NCBI GenBank assembly: GCA_018827375.1
Contig: JAHJYW010000045.1
Span: 265,938 to 329,937, forward strand
Reading direction: 5' to 3'
Origin: Alphaproteobacteria bacterium
Lineage (GTDB): Bacteria > Pseudomonadota > Alphaproteobacteria > Caulobacterales > Hyphomonadaceae
DNA: 64,000 nucleotides
This document shows positions 33,958-42,732 of this stretch, piece by piece (positions within the stretch are counted from its first letter, which is position 1; every line of letters begins with the position of its first letter). Below the pieces are notes generated by a model. It saw only the letters and a program-made list of their open reading frames with translations. It did not search any database and was not told the DNA's origin. The position numbers and the translations under genes are program-made.

Positions 33958-36516
33958 GTGCAGTTCAAAACTGTTCTGCGTACGGCAGCCGCTGTTGCTG
34001 TCATCGCATCCATCACAGCTCCTGCTATTGCCCAGGAAGACTCAGCGCCAGAGGCGGACCGTAAACTCGAAACCGTCGTTACGCTCGGCACGCGCGTTGC
34101 CAATCGCTCCGCGCTTGATACGGCCGTTGCTGTCGATGTCGTTTCTGCGGCCACGCTCGAGAAAATCGGCATCGGCGAACTGAACCAGGCGCTGTCGGTC
34201 CAGCTCCCCTCCTTCAACTTCCCGCGCCCTGCGCTCAATGACGGTACAGACTCGGTTCGTCCGGCTTCGCTTCGCGGCCTCGGCCCTGACCAGACGCTTG
34301 TTCTCGTGAACGGTAAGCGCCGCCACATGGCCTCGCTCGTCAACGTCAACGGTTCGATTGGCCGTGGCACGTCGGCGGTTGACCTAAACACGATCCCGAC
34401 ACTCGCTGTCTCCGGCATTGAAGTCCTGCGCGACGGTGCATCGGCCCAGTATGGTTCTGACGCCATCGCCGGTGTGATCAACGTCAACCTGCGTGAAGCG
34501 GCCGAAGGCGGCGCGGCCGAAGTCAGCTACGGCTGGCGCGAAACAGAGTACACCGTTCCGGTCGGCACCCCGCCAGCTGGCGTGACTGTCCCTGCTGGCG
34601 GCGAGATCTCGCGCGAGCGCTCCGACGGCCATGTTGTGACCCTTTCCGGCTGGAAAGGTTTCCAGCTTGGTCAGGACGGTTTCATGACGCTCTCGGCAGA
34701 GTACAAAGATCAACAGCATTCGGAGCGTTCGGGCTTTGATGTCAGGCCACAGTATACGGCCGCAGGCGATACGCCAGGCGAAGCTGTCATCAACCGCTTC
34801 AATGCCTGGACGGGTGAGCCGGAACTCGAGCAGATCACCCTGTTCGGTAACGCTGGATACAACCTTGAGAATGGCGTCGAGCTTTACGGTTGGGCGAGCT
34901 ATCAGGACCGCGACACGACATCTGCTGGCTTCTATCGCCGGGCGCTCGACGACCGAAATGTCATCGAAATCTACCCGAACGGCTTCCTGCCGCTGATCTC
35001 GCCTGAAACCACTGACGCGTCTCTGGCTGGCGGTGCCCGTTTCGAGATGGCTGGTTGGGATATGGATACGTCTCTCGTCTACGGTTCGAACGAAATGCAG
35101 TTCACCATCGAGAACACGCTCAACCGTTCGCTCGGTACAGCATCGAAAACATCGTTCGATGCTGGCGGGTTCAAATACAGCCAGGTCGTGGCCAACCTCT
35201 CGGCCGTTCGCGGCTTTGCGGTTGACGGACTGGCTTCCGATCTCAACGTCGCCTGGGGCCTTGAGGCCCGTCAGGAAATGTATGAGATCAATGCCGGTGA
35301 GCCAGACAGCTACCGCAACGGCGGCGTTTTGCTGCCTCTGAATGTCGGTGGATGCCAGCCTAATTCGACCACTGGACTGTTCACGCCAGAAGTTCTGGCG
35401 GCAGGCGGCTGTACAACCGCATCCGGCGCCCAGGTGTTCCCTGGTTTCCGTCCGGCCAACGAAGTTGACGAGGACCGCACTGCTATCGGTGCCTATGTCG
35501 ACCTTGAAGCCAACGTGACCGATGCCCTGCTCGTTTCCGGCGCCGTGCGTGTCGAATCCTATTCGGATTTCGGCGAAACGGTTACCGGCAAGCTGGCGGC
35601 CCGTTATGACTTCAACGACATGTTCGCACTGCGTGGCTCGATCCAGAACGGCTTCCGTGCGCCGTCGCTGCAGCAGCAATACTTTGCGACCACGTCGACG
35701 AACTTCATCAACGGCGTGCCTTTCGACATCACGACCTTCCCGGTCACTGATCCGATCGCCCAGGCCTTGGGTGCGCAGGATCTTGATGCCGAGAATTCGG
35801 TCAACTACTCGATCGGTGCCGTGTTCCGGAATGGTCCTCTGAATGTGACGGTCGATGCTTACCGCATTGATGTGAACGATCGGATTGTTCTTTCTGAGAA
35901 CCTGACATCTTCGGATGTACGTGCATACCTCGTCAGCCAAGGCTTCATCGGATCGGGCGGCGGCCGCTTCTTCCTGAATGGTGTGGATACGGAAACCTCC
36001 GGTGTCGACATCGTGGCAAACTATGCCTTCCCGGAAACCGAAATTGGTCGTTTCAACGCCACGCTCGGTGCCAACTTCAACAAGACGGACGTGACGGCAG
36101 TGCCTGACGTTCCGCAGCTGACGGCCCTGCCGTCGAACCCGGTCCTCTTCGGCCGCGTCAACGTGCTGACACTTGAAGAAGGTACGCCTAAGGACAAGTT
36201 CACAGCGTCGCTTGACTGGGAGCGTGGTCCGTTCGGTGCAACGCTCCGCGCGATCCGTTACGGCGAAGTGCTGGTGCCTAGCTCCAACCCTGCCAACGAT
36301 TACACGATCGATCCAAACACGCTCCTCGACATCGAGGGTCGTTACACCTGGAACGAGCGCATCACTCTGTCGGTCGGCGCGGACAACGTGTTCGACGAGT
36401 ATGGCGATCCGGCCCCAATCGGCCAAAACGGTACAGGCAACACGCCATTCTCCGGCTACATCCCATACGGCAGCTCCGGCCGCTTTGTGTACGTCAAGGC
36501 TGGCGTGAAGTTCTAG
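33958..36516 (+). CDS. TonB-dependent outer-membrane receptor
   Basis: An 852-residue protein with a signal peptide ending near APAIAQ (residue 26). A short TonB-box-like ETVV region is followed by the plug domain (about 40-165: LNQALSVQLPSFNF, SLRGLGPDQTLVLVNGKRRH, GSDAIAGVINVNLR). A 22-strand barrel then ends in an aromatic C-terminal Phe (FVYVKAGVKF). It starts with GTG at 33958 after a strong AAGGAGG. The ligand is not evident; neighbours (SDR, acyl-CoA dehydrogenase) do not fix it. Codon choice is biased towards CGT and GGT compared with neighbours, a sign of high expression. Confidence 0.95.
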   Translation: MQFKTVLRTAAAVAVIASITAPAIAQEDSAPEADRKLETVVTLGTRVANRSALDTAVAVDVVSAATLEKIGIGELNQALSVQLPSFNFPRPALNDGTDSVRPASLRGLGPDQTLVLVNGKRRHMASLVNVNGSIGRGTSAVDLNTIPTLAVSGIEVLRDGASAQYGSDAIAGVINVNLREAAEGGAAEVSYGWRETEYTVPVGTPPAGVTVPAGGEISRERSDGHVVTLSGWKGFQLGQDGFMTLSAEYKDQQHSERSGFDVRPQYTAAGDTPGEAVINRFNAWTGEPELEQITLFGNAGYNLENGVELYGWASYQDRDTTSAGFYRRALDDRNVIEIYPNGFLPLISPETTDASLAGGARFEMAGWDMDTSLVYGSNEMQFTIENTLNRSLGTASKTSFDAGGFKYSQVVANLSAVRGFAVDGLASDLNVAWGLEARQEMYEINAGEPDSYRNGGVLLPLNVGGCQPNSTTGLFTPEVLAAGGCTTASGAQVFPGFRPANEVDEDRTAIGAYVDLEANVTDALLVSGAVRVESYSDFGETVTGKLAARYDFNDMFALRGSIQNGFRAPSLQQQYFATTSTNFINGVPFDITTFPVTDPIAQALGAQDLDAENSVNYSIGAVFRNGPLNVTVDAYRIDVNDRIVLSENLTSSDVRAYLVSQGFIGSGGGRFFLNGVDTETSGVDIVANYAFPETEIGRFNATLGANFNKTDVTAVPDVPQLTALPSNPVLFGRVNVLTLEEGTPKDKFTASLDWERGPFGATLRAIRYGEVLVPSSNPANDYTIDPNTLLDIEGRYTWNERITLSVGADNVFDEYGDPAPIGQNGTGNTPFSGYIPYGSSGRFVYVKAGVKF

Positions 36517-36541
36517 TCGCCTAAGACTTCAGCCCACAAAC

Positions 36542-36577
36542 AAACGCCGCCCCCGAAAGAGGGCGGCGTTTTTCTTT
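36542..36577. terminator. bidirectional rho-independent terminator
   Basis: AAACGCCGCCC pairs perfectly with GGGCGGCGTTT (11 bp) around an 8-base loop. TTTTCTTT follows on the plus side; in the minus direction the stem is followed by TTTGTTTG. It separates the convergent receptor and glutathione transferase genes. Confidence 0.93.
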
Positions 36578-36597
36578 GTCCATTTATTTGTAAGTGC

Positions 36598-37545
36598 TCA
36601 GGCCCGGCGTACGAGGAAGCCCGCGCGCGGGAAGTGAACGTGGATCGTCTCCGCCTCAGGCGATGTGCGCTGGAGAATGATGCGCTGGGCATCCGCATGC
36701 ACCAGTTCACCCTCAACCCAGATCTGGCCATAGTCGTCCGGCGCAACGGCGACAGGATCGCCCGGCGAGAATCCCTGCGGCTCGTTCAGCGTTGTGGCTG
36801 ACACGAGGCGCGGCGCGGCGGCCTTGCCGATGGCCAGCGCTTCAGCGGAAGTGATCGTTTCCGGTTCCTGGCCTTCCGTCTCGGTCAGCCGGTCATACCA
36901 GGCACGTGTCAGCGGCGCGCTTTCAAGGCATTCATTGGCAAAGTCCGGCACCGTATTCATCATGAACCAGACATTCATGTAGGCGTGGACGTCAACAAAG
37001 CCCGGCTTGGCGCCGATCAGGTAGATGCCTGCCCCGGCGCCCTTGCCGGCCTGGAGGCGTTCTTCCAGCAGCATCAGACGCGCACGCCACTGGTCGCGCA
37101 TCATCGGCGCAACACGCTTCATGCCTTCCGTATCGAACGGCCGGCCTGACAGCGCCTCGCGGTCCTTCTTGAAGGCTTCAGGCACCGTATCGGCCCGTTC
37201 GCCGAAGATGATTGCCACGGATGACTGGAACCAGCGCGAATCCGCCCAGCCAGCCACCATCTGGCCGAGGCCCTCATGGCCGGGTGTGCGCAGCGAAACG
37301 GTGGAGAACCGCGACTCCAGCTCGCGCAGGATGATCGCCGTGTCGCAATAAACGTCTGCGCCGATCTGCATCACCGGCGTGCGGCGATAGCCGCCGGTCA
37401 GTGGCATAAGGTCGGGCCGCGGCATGATCACGGGAATCTCCACGCGCGAATAGGCGAGATTCTTCAGTTTCAGCGTCAGTCTCACCTTCTCTGCGAAGGG
37501 TGAGGTTGGATATTCGTGCAGGATGATGCTGCGGGCGTCTGCCAT
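36598..37545 (-). CDS. glutathione S-transferase family protein
   Basis: A 315-residue cytosolic protein. The N-terminal thioredoxin-like domain (about 1-85) has HEYPTSPFAEKVRL with the usual Ser-Pro-Phe active-site region and the glutathione-binding turn RRTPVM ... DTAIILREL. The helical C-terminal domain follows. The last about 80 residues (GFSPGDPVAVAPDDYGQIWVEGELV) form an extra beta-rich extension that standard GSTs (about 210) lack; it may mediate binding to a partner. The substrate is unknown. Confidence 0.86.
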   Translation of the reverse strand: MADARSIILHEYPTSPFAEKVRLTLKLKNLAYSRVEIPVIMPRPDLMPLTGGYRRTPVMQIGADVYCDTAIILRELESRFSTVSLRTPGHEGLGQMVAGWADSRWFQSSVAIIFGERADTVPEAFKKDREALSGRPFDTEGMKRVAPMMRDQWRARLMLLEERLQAGKGAGAGIYLIGAKPGFVDVHAYMNVWFMMNTVPDFANECLESAPLTRAWYDRLTETEGQEPETITSAEALAIGKAAAPRLVSATTLNEPQGFSPGDPVAVAPDDYGQIWVEGELVHADAQRIILQRTSPEAETIHVHFPRAGFLVRRA

Positions 37546-37623
37546 GGGCTGCGTGCCTTCCCAGTTTGACCAAACGCCTACTTTGCAGACGTTCAGGCAA
37601 ACAGGGAAGGCTTTTCTTGCCGG

Positions 37624-38934
37624 CTAGAGCGCAGCCAGCGCCTGGTCGAGATCTGCAATGATATCGGCAGCATCCTCGATCCCGACCGACAGGCGAACCG
37701 TATCAGGCGCTGCGCCTGCAGCCGTTTTCTGCGCATCCGTCAGCTGGCTGTGCGTGGTCGATGCGGGGTGGATGATCAGCGAGCGCGTGTCGCCGATATT
37801 GGCGAGGTGGCTGAACAGTTTCACACCCTCGACCAGTTTCACGCCGGCCTCATGGCCGCCCTTCAGGCCGAAGGTGAACACCGCGCCTGCGCCTTTAGGC
37901 AGGTAGGTTTTTGCGAGGTCGTTGTGTGGATCTCCCTCAAGCCCGGCATAGCGGACCCAGCTGACCTTCGCGTGGGCCTGCAGGTGTTTCGCCACTTTCA
38001 GGGCATTGGTGCAGTGCCGTTCCATGCGCAGCGGCAGGGTCTCGCAGCCTGTCATGATAAGGAACGCGTTCATTGGCGACATGGCAGGGCCGAGATCGCG
38101 CAGCGAGAAGGCCCGTGCAGCAATGGCAAAGGCGATGTTCACGTTGGCGCCATCGGGCCCGAGCGGCAGGGCGCCGAAGGCTTCACCGAACACCATGTCA
38201 TTGTAGTAGGATTGCGGGCTGGCCATGGTCGGGAACTTGTCCTTGTGGGCCAGCCAGTCGAAATTGCCACCATCGATCACCATGCCGCCAATCGAGTTGC
38301 CGTGCCCGCCGATAAACTTGGTCAGGCTTTCGACGATAATATTGGCGCCATGCTCCAGCGGACGGCAGAGATAGGGCGATGCCATCGTATTATCGACCAT
38401 GTAGGGCAGGCCATGGCGCTTCGCGATCGCGGCAATCGCTTTCATGTCGGTCACAAGCCCACCCGGATTGGCGAGGCTTTCAGTAAAGATCACGCGCGTT
38501 TTGTCGTCGATGGCCGCTTCGAACGCTGCTACATCGTCGATATCGACAAATTTGACGTCCCAGCCGAATTTCTTGAACGCATGCGACAGCTGGTTGATCG
38601 AACCGCCATAGAGCTGGCGTGCGGCAACAATGTTCGCGCCCGGCTCCATCAGTACATGGAAGGCCAGCAGCTGCGCCGCATGGCCTGAGGCTGTCGCAAC
38701 GCCCATCGTGCCACCTTCGAGGTCAGCGATGCGGGCTTCCAGCGCGCCGGTCGTCGGGTTGCCGAGCCGGGTATAGATGTTGCCAAACTCCTGCAGCGCA
38801 AACAGGTTTGCGGCGTGCGCGGCATCCCGGAACACAAAGCTGGTCGTCTGATGGATCGGCTGTGCGCGCGACCCCGAAACCGGATCTGGCGCTGCACCAG
38901 CGTGAATGGCGCGTGTTGAAAAGCCCTGGGTCAT
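37624..38934 (-). CDS. metY: O-acetylhomoserine aminocarboxypropyltransferase (O-acetylhomoserine sulfhydrylase)
   Basis: A 436-residue PLP enzyme of the Cys/Met metabolism family. It makes homocysteine from O-acetylhomoserine and sulfide. The N-terminus GFSTRAIHAGAAPDP, the region TSFVFRDAAHAANLF, and the PLP lysine in ESLTKFIGGHGNS are typical. The 436-residue length and LFALQEFGNIYTRLGNPT favour MetY over cystathionine-type lyases (about 390). The ATG at 38934 has GGGAG upstream. Divergent from the AraC-HTH/methyltransferase gene across about 146 bases, which may hold both promoters. Confidence 0.93.
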   Translation of the reverse strand: MTQGFSTRAIHAGAAPDPVSGSRAQPIHQTTSFVFRDAAHAANLFALQEFGNIYTRLGNPTTGALEARIADLEGGTMGVATASGHAAQLLAFHVLMEPGANIVAARQLYGGSINQLSHAFKKFGWDVKFVDIDDVAAFEAAIDDKTRVIFTESLANPGGLVTDMKAIAAIAKRHGLPYMVDNTMASPYLCRPLEHGANIIVESLTKFIGGHGNSIGGMVIDGGNFDWLAHKDKFPTMASPQSYYNDMVFGEAFGALPLGPDGANVNIAFAIAARAFSLRDLGPAMSPMNAFLIMTGCETLPLRMERHCTNALKVAKHLQAHAKVSWVRYAGLEGDPHNDLAKTYLPKGAGAVFTFGLKGGHEAGVKLVEGVKLFSHLANIGDTRSLIIHPASTTHSQLTDAQKTAAGAAPDTVRLSVGIEDAADIIADLDQALAAL

Positions 38935-39080
38935 CTTTTTCTCCCTGTCTGGATAGTGTTTGCGTGTCTTGTAGCGCTTTGTCAGCGTCTGCACAGGGAT
39001 TGAAGCTAAAAGCTCGGTTCAGCAGTAATCAGCGCAAGAAACGGGTGGAAGCCATCGGTCGCGCAAGGCACATTGTCGCC

Positions 39081-39965
39081 ATGACGATAACCAGGCCCCC
39101 CCTTGATGAACGTGCTGTCGCTTATGAGCGTATGGCTCGCGCGCTCGATCATCTGGGCGACACCTGGCGCGACTGGCCGGACCTCGCCAGCGTCGCGGCC
39201 GCGATGAACCTCTCGCCCAGCCACTTCCAGCGCGAGTTTACACGCTGGGCCGGGGTCAGCCCGAAGCAGTTCCAGGCCGCCCTCGCCCATGGTGCGGCCG
39301 GAGATCTCCTGCGCGAGGGCGCCAGCGTGCTGGACGCCGCCTTCGAGACGGGTCTGTCCGGTCCCGGCCGCCTTCACGATCTTTTTATCGCCCATGAAGG
39401 TCTCACTCCCGGCGAGGCAAAATCGGGCGGTACGGGCGCTGATCTTATCATTGGCCGCGCGCCCACGCCCTTTGGTGAAGGCGCCTGGCTGATGAGTGCA
39501 CGCGGACTGGTTGCGCTTGGCTTCATTGACGAAGGCGCCCCTACTCGAACGGGTTTTGAGCATCAAGGCGTTTGCGAAGCCCAGGCATTTGCAGATCTCA
39601 CCGCCCGCTATCCCGGCGCCGATATCCGCCGTGATGACGCAGAAGCCGCCCGGTTCGCGCGCCGCGTTTTTGAATCCGGAGAACCGCTTCCCGTTGCGCT
39701 CTACGGCACGCCTTTCCGGCGTCAGGTCTGGCGCGCGCTGCTGGAAATCCCGGCCGGCACGACGCAGACTTATGGCCAGCTGGCGTGTGCTTCCGGCAAC
39801 CCGAAAGCTGCCCGTGCTGTCGGCGCCGCGGTTGGCGCCAATCCGGTCAGCTGGTTCATCCCCTGTCACAGAGCCCTTGCAGCCGACGGTCGGCTCCATA
39901 ACTATCATTGGGGTGTGGCGCGCAAACGTGCCATGCTGACCTATGAACGCGCCCATGCGGCCTGA
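39081..39965 (+). CDS. AraC-HTH fused to O6-methylguanine-DNA methyltransferase (Ada-like, without the N-terminal phosphotriester domain)
   Basis: A 294-residue fusion. Residues about 12-112 form an AraC-type helix-turn-helix region (DLASVAAAMNLSPSHFQREF is helix-turn-helix one). Residues about 120-294 are the alkyltransferase, with acceptor Cys262 in IPCHRALA and the preceding GTTQTYGQLA recognition helix. E. coli Ada has an extra N-terminal Zn/Cys domain that triggers gene activation; it is missing here, so regulation by methyl transfer is unlikely in the Ada manner. It repairs O6-methylguanine directly. The ATG at 39081 matches the first conserved residues. Confidence 0.91.
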   Translation: MTITRPPLDERAVAYERMARALDHLGDTWRDWPDLASVAAAMNLSPSHFQREFTRWAGVSPKQFQAALAHGAAGDLLREGASVLDAAFETGLSGPGRLHDLFIAHEGLTPGEAKSGGTGADLIIGRAPTPFGEGAWLMSARGLVALGFIDEGAPTRTGFEHQGVCEAQAFADLTARYPGADIRRDDAEAARFARRVFESGEPLPVALYGTPFRRQVWRALLEIPAGTTQTYGQLACASGNPKAARAVGAAVGANPVSWFIPCHRALAADGRLHNYHWGVARKRAMLTYERAHAA

Positions 39966-40021
39966 CCGGCCACAATGGGTAGACGGCGCCATGCCGCATA
40001 TCCGGGCCTGCCAGTCTTTCC

Positions 40022-40480
40022 ATGTTACCAATGATCCTGCTCTTTGTTGCGCTCCTTGCCTGGGGCGGGCATCTCGCATGGCGCTGGAAATCCACCCGCG
40101 ATTTCGCGCCTGAAGTCCTCGCTGCACGCAAGGAGGCCGGTGAGATACCTGCCGATGTCACCGATGCGGAGTTCACCGACCTTTACCTGCGCAGCGAAGG
40201 CCCGCGCTCAGCGACGTATTTCTTTGTCTGCGCAACGATCGTGTCCGTGATGATCGCGCCCTTTGTAGGCGCGTTCAACATTGTCTGGCGGATGCTGTGG
40301 CAGACATCCGGTGGCTCGCCCGTTTTCGAGACCGGCACGCTCATTCACACATTTTCCGTTTTTCTGGGGGTCATGGCGTTCATGATCGTGCTGCTAGCGG
40401 TTGCGATGCGGCGCTATTACGCGCTGATGCCGCCCAACCTTAAACAGGTCGTCCGCGACCTCAATGGAGGCCTCACTTGA
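40022..40480 (+). CDS. membrane protein of unknown function
   Basis: A 152-residue protein. An N-terminal helix (MILLFVALLAWGGHLAWRW) is followed by a soluble segment with charged residues (FAPEVLAARKEAGEIPADVTDAEFTDLYL), then two hydrophobic helices (about 68-95 and 108-128) and a basic C-terminus. No family recognised. Its TGA overlaps the TTG start of the glyoxalase gene (TTGA), so the two are translationally coupled and perhaps linked in function. Confidence 0.75.
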   Translation: MLPMILLFVALLAWGGHLAWRWKSTRDFAPEVLAARKEAGEIPADVTDAEFTDLYLRSEGPRSATYFFVCATIVSVMIAPFVGAFNIVWRMLWQTSGGSPVFETGTLIHTFSVFLGVMAFMIVLLAVAMRRYYALMPPNLKQVVRDLNGGLT

Positions 40481-40950
40481 GCATCGAATACCTGCACACG
40501 ATGGTGCGCGTCGAGAATATCGACGACGCCCTCAAATTCTATTGTGACGGCCTGGGCCTCGAACAGGTCCGCCGCGTCGATAGCGAACAGGGCCGCTTTA
40601 CACTGGTCTTCCTGGCATCGCCAGCCGATGTGAAGCGTCTTGGCGGCATCGCGGCGGACGCCAACCCCACGCAAGTCAACATCCCGATGGTGGAGCTGAC
40701 CTATAACTGGGATCCTGAAGCCTATCAGGGCGGGCGCAATTTCGGCCATCTCGCTTACATGGTCGATGATATCTATGAGGCCGTCGAGCGGCTCGCCGCC
40801 CAGGGCGTGACGATCAATCGTCCGCCACGTGATGGCCACATGGCCTTCATCCGCTCGCCGGATGGCATCTCGGTCGAGCTTCTCCAAAAGGGCGAGCGCA
40901 AGCCGCCGAAGGAGCCTTGGGCCAGCGCCGAAAATATCGGTGTCTGGTAG
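40477..40950 (+). CDS. gloA: lactoylglutathione lyase (glyoxalase I, VOC family)
   Basis: Converts the methylglyoxal-glutathione hemithioacetal to lactoylglutathione. The 157-residue protein shows the four metal ligands of the family: His in LHTMVRV (near residue 5), Glu in VELTYNW, His in FGHLAY and Glu in ISVELLQ. Two VOC repeats are present. Starts at TTG (40477) after GGAGG, coupled to the membrane protein upstream. A related VOC enzyme with another substrate cannot be excluded, but the tyrosine-rich ELTYNWD segment is typical of GloA. Confidence 0.9.
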   Translation: MSIEYLHTMVRVENIDDALKFYCDGLGLEQVRRVDSEQGRFTLVFLASPADVKRLGGIAADANPTQVNIPMVELTYNWDPEAYQGGRNFGHLAYMVDDIYEAVERLAAQGVTINRPPRDGHMAFIRSPDGISVELLQKGERKPPKEPWASAENIGVW

Positions 40951-41013
40951 CAAGATAATCCGTGCAGGATGCGTAAACTGCGTTAAGTTCCCCGCAAAAC
41001 GGGAGGACTGACC

Positions 41014-41406
41014 ATGACAGCGTTTGCTGCCGCAACACTTTATATCGGGCTTTTTTGCCTGCTCATGCTGGCCCTGAAGATGAATGTTGGGCGCGTGCGC
41101 TCATCGGAGAAGGTCAACTTTGGCGACGGGGCCAATGAAGCGCTCCAGCGCGCGATCCGGGTTCAGGGCAATGCCGTGGAAGACGTGCCGGTGGTCCTGT
41201 TGGGGCTACTTGGCCTCGCCGCGCTCGCTGCGCCGACCGTCCTGATTCATGCGCTGGGCGCGAGTTTCCTGCTTGGCCGCGTATTGCATGCCGTGGGTCT
41301 TGGTGGTTCGTCAGGCTCCAGCTTCGGCCGTCTCGTTGGCACGCTGATCAGCCTGATCGTCCTGCTCGTCACGGCCGGCGCCTGTATCTGGTTCGCCCTG
41401 ACCTAG
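41014..41406 (+). CDS. MAPEG family membrane protein
   Basis: A 130-residue protein with four hydrophobic helices, the MAPEG fold of glutathione- or eicosanoid-metabolising membrane enzymes. The conserved RAIRVQGNAVEDVPVVLLGL (about 49-68) includes the Arg and Asn-Glu typical of the family. GGGAGGA precedes the ATG. It follows glyoxalase I in a run of glutathione-linked genes with the GST at 36598 nearby. The stop codon shares bases with that of the convergent hpt gene. Confidence 0.9.
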   Translation: MTAFAAATLYIGLFCLLMLALKMNVGRVRSSEKVNFGDGANEALQRAIRVQGNAVEDVPVVLLGLLGLAALAAPTVLIHALGASFLLGRVLHAVGLGGSSGSSFGRLVGTLISLIVLLVTAGACIWFALT

Positions 41407-41933
41407 TCCAGCGCGCCAATATAGGGCAGGCCGCGATACTTGCCCGCATCATCCATGCCATAGCCGACAAGGTAGCGTCCCGGTGAATCGAAGGCGCAGA
41501 AGTCGACCCCGTCCTCGCCGCGTGGGGCCCAGGGCTTCTGCGTCAACGCACAGGTGATCACTTCGCGCGCGCCCTTTGCCAGCAGGTGCGCCTTGGCGAA
41601 GGCCAGCGTGCGGCCTGTGTCAAAGACATCGTCCAGCAACAGGACGCCGCGTCCTTCAACCGAGCGGCCCAGATCGGCCCGCACGACAACGCGGCCCGAG
41701 CTTTCGCGGGCATCGCGATAGCTTTCCAGCCAGATCACGTCCAGCACGGGGTGGATATCCCGCCGCGCCAGGGCCTTCATCAGGTCTGACGTGAACGGCG
41801 TTGCGCCGATCAGGATGGACACGGCCGACCAGTCGCCCTGCAGGCTTGGTGCGAGGGCATCGGCCAGCTCTTCAATGCGCGCCATCAGTTCGTCCTCTGT
41901 GACGAGGATCTCGATTTTTGGCAGTTCCGTCAT
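41403..41933 (-). CDS. hpt: hypoxanthine phosphoribosyltransferase
   Basis: Salvages hypoxanthine (and perhaps guanine) to nucleotides with PRPP. The 176-residue protein has the PRPP-binding loop VLLLDDVFDTGRTL (97-110), the flexible SYRDARESSG (71-80) that closes over the active site, and VDFCAFDSPGRYLVGYGMD, the base-recognition region. The ATG at 41933 overlaps the TGA of the zinc-ribbon gene (ATGA), so it is coupled to it. Convergent with the MAPEG gene. Confidence 0.92.
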   Translation of the reverse strand: MTELPKIEILVTEDELMARIEELADALAPSLQGDWSAVSILIGATPFTSDLMKALARRDIHPVLDVIWLESYRDARESSGRVVVRADLGRSVEGRGVLLLDDVFDTGRTLAFAKAHLLAKGAREVITCALTQKPWAPRGEDGVDFCAFDSPGRYLVGYGMDDAGKYRGLPYIGALD

Positions 41934-42670
41934 TCCGTCGGGCTTTCAGCATCGGACACGGCCAAGTCTGGCGCGGCCTCGTCAGTTGGGGAAGTCGTTT
42001 CCGGCATAGCCTTTGGTTCAGGCGGGACGTCGGCGCGGTCGACAAAGGAAAGCTCGATCTCGAAACTCTCCATCGGGGCCTGTTCGAGCACGATCTTGAA
42101 CTCGCCCGTTGCGCCCGCGCCAAGCGCGCCCGGTGTCACACTACCGTATTTCAGGGCCACTTCCTTGCCGCGCTCGTCCGTCAGGCCGACGCGCACCGCG
42201 GGCGTGTCCACCGTGCTGCGCGCCACATTGACCACTTTGCCGGATACGGTGACCACCGGGATTGTGTCATTGAAGGTGCGGCTGCGCTCGATATTCGTGA
42301 ATTCCAGCCCGAAACGGTTCACCGAGAACCCGGCGCGTTTGTAGGCTGTCGCTGATTCGGGCCAGATCTTAACCACGTCGTTCCGGAAGATGATGGCCGC
42401 GACGCCCAGCGTAAAAAACACGCCCGCCGTTACGATCCACGCGACCAGCGCGGCAAAGCGGCTCTTGCGGCGGCGCTGCTCGCGCACCCTTTCGCGATAC
42501 ACTTCATGCGCTGCGGGCGCTGCAGCTGCAGGCTCATGTCCGGGCAGCCCTTGCGGGTTTACGAACCAGCTATGACCGCAGGTAGCGCATGTGACTGTTC
42601 GCCCACTTTCACCGATTGTTGAGTCATCGGCGAAATACTGTGTCTCACACGAGGGACAGGTGAGGATCAT
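41930..42670 (-). CDS. MJ0042 zinc-ribbon / DUF3426 membrane protein
   Basis: A 246-residue protein. The N-terminal zinc ribbon has CPSC at residues 5-8 and CATC at about 28-31. A basic linker (RERVREQRRRKSRF) precedes one transmembrane helix (about 95-117, FAALVAWIVTAGVFFTLGVAAIIF). The outer domain (about 130-230, FSVNRFGLEFTNIERSRTFNDTIPVVTVSGKV and after) is DUF3426, a beta-sandwich-like fold. A C-terminal Pro/Glu-rich tail follows. Function unknown; found next to ftsEX in many alphaproteobacteria, which suggests an envelope or division role. Divergent from ftsE with 62 bases between. Confidence 0.9.
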   Translation of the reverse strand: MILTCPSCETQYFADDSTIGESGRTVTCATCGHSWFVNPQGLPGHEPAAAAPAAHEVYRERVREQRRRKSRFAALVAWIVTAGVFFTLGVAAIIFRNDVVKIWPESATAYKRAGFSVNRFGLEFTNIERSRTFNDTIPVVTVSGKVVNVARSTVDTPAVRVGLTDERGKEVALKYGSVTPGALGAGATGEFKIVLEQAPMESFEIELSFVDRADVPPEPKAMPETTSPTDEAAPDLAVSDAESPTE

Positions 42671-42732
42671 GACTTGGTCTTTCCCGCAATTCGTCCCATT
42701 AACCAATAGCCTGAGCTGACAGGCAGGAGCCC

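Noticed and set aside
34384..36426. A 680-codon open frame on the minus strand opposite the TonB-dependent receptor
   Set aside because: It is an antisense shadow of a clear receptor gene. The predicted protein is very rich in Arg, His and Val without any recognisable motif.
39006..40127. A 373-codon minus frame opposite the HTH/methyltransferase fusion
   Set aside because: The plus-strand protein has intact motifs (PCHR); the minus frame has none.
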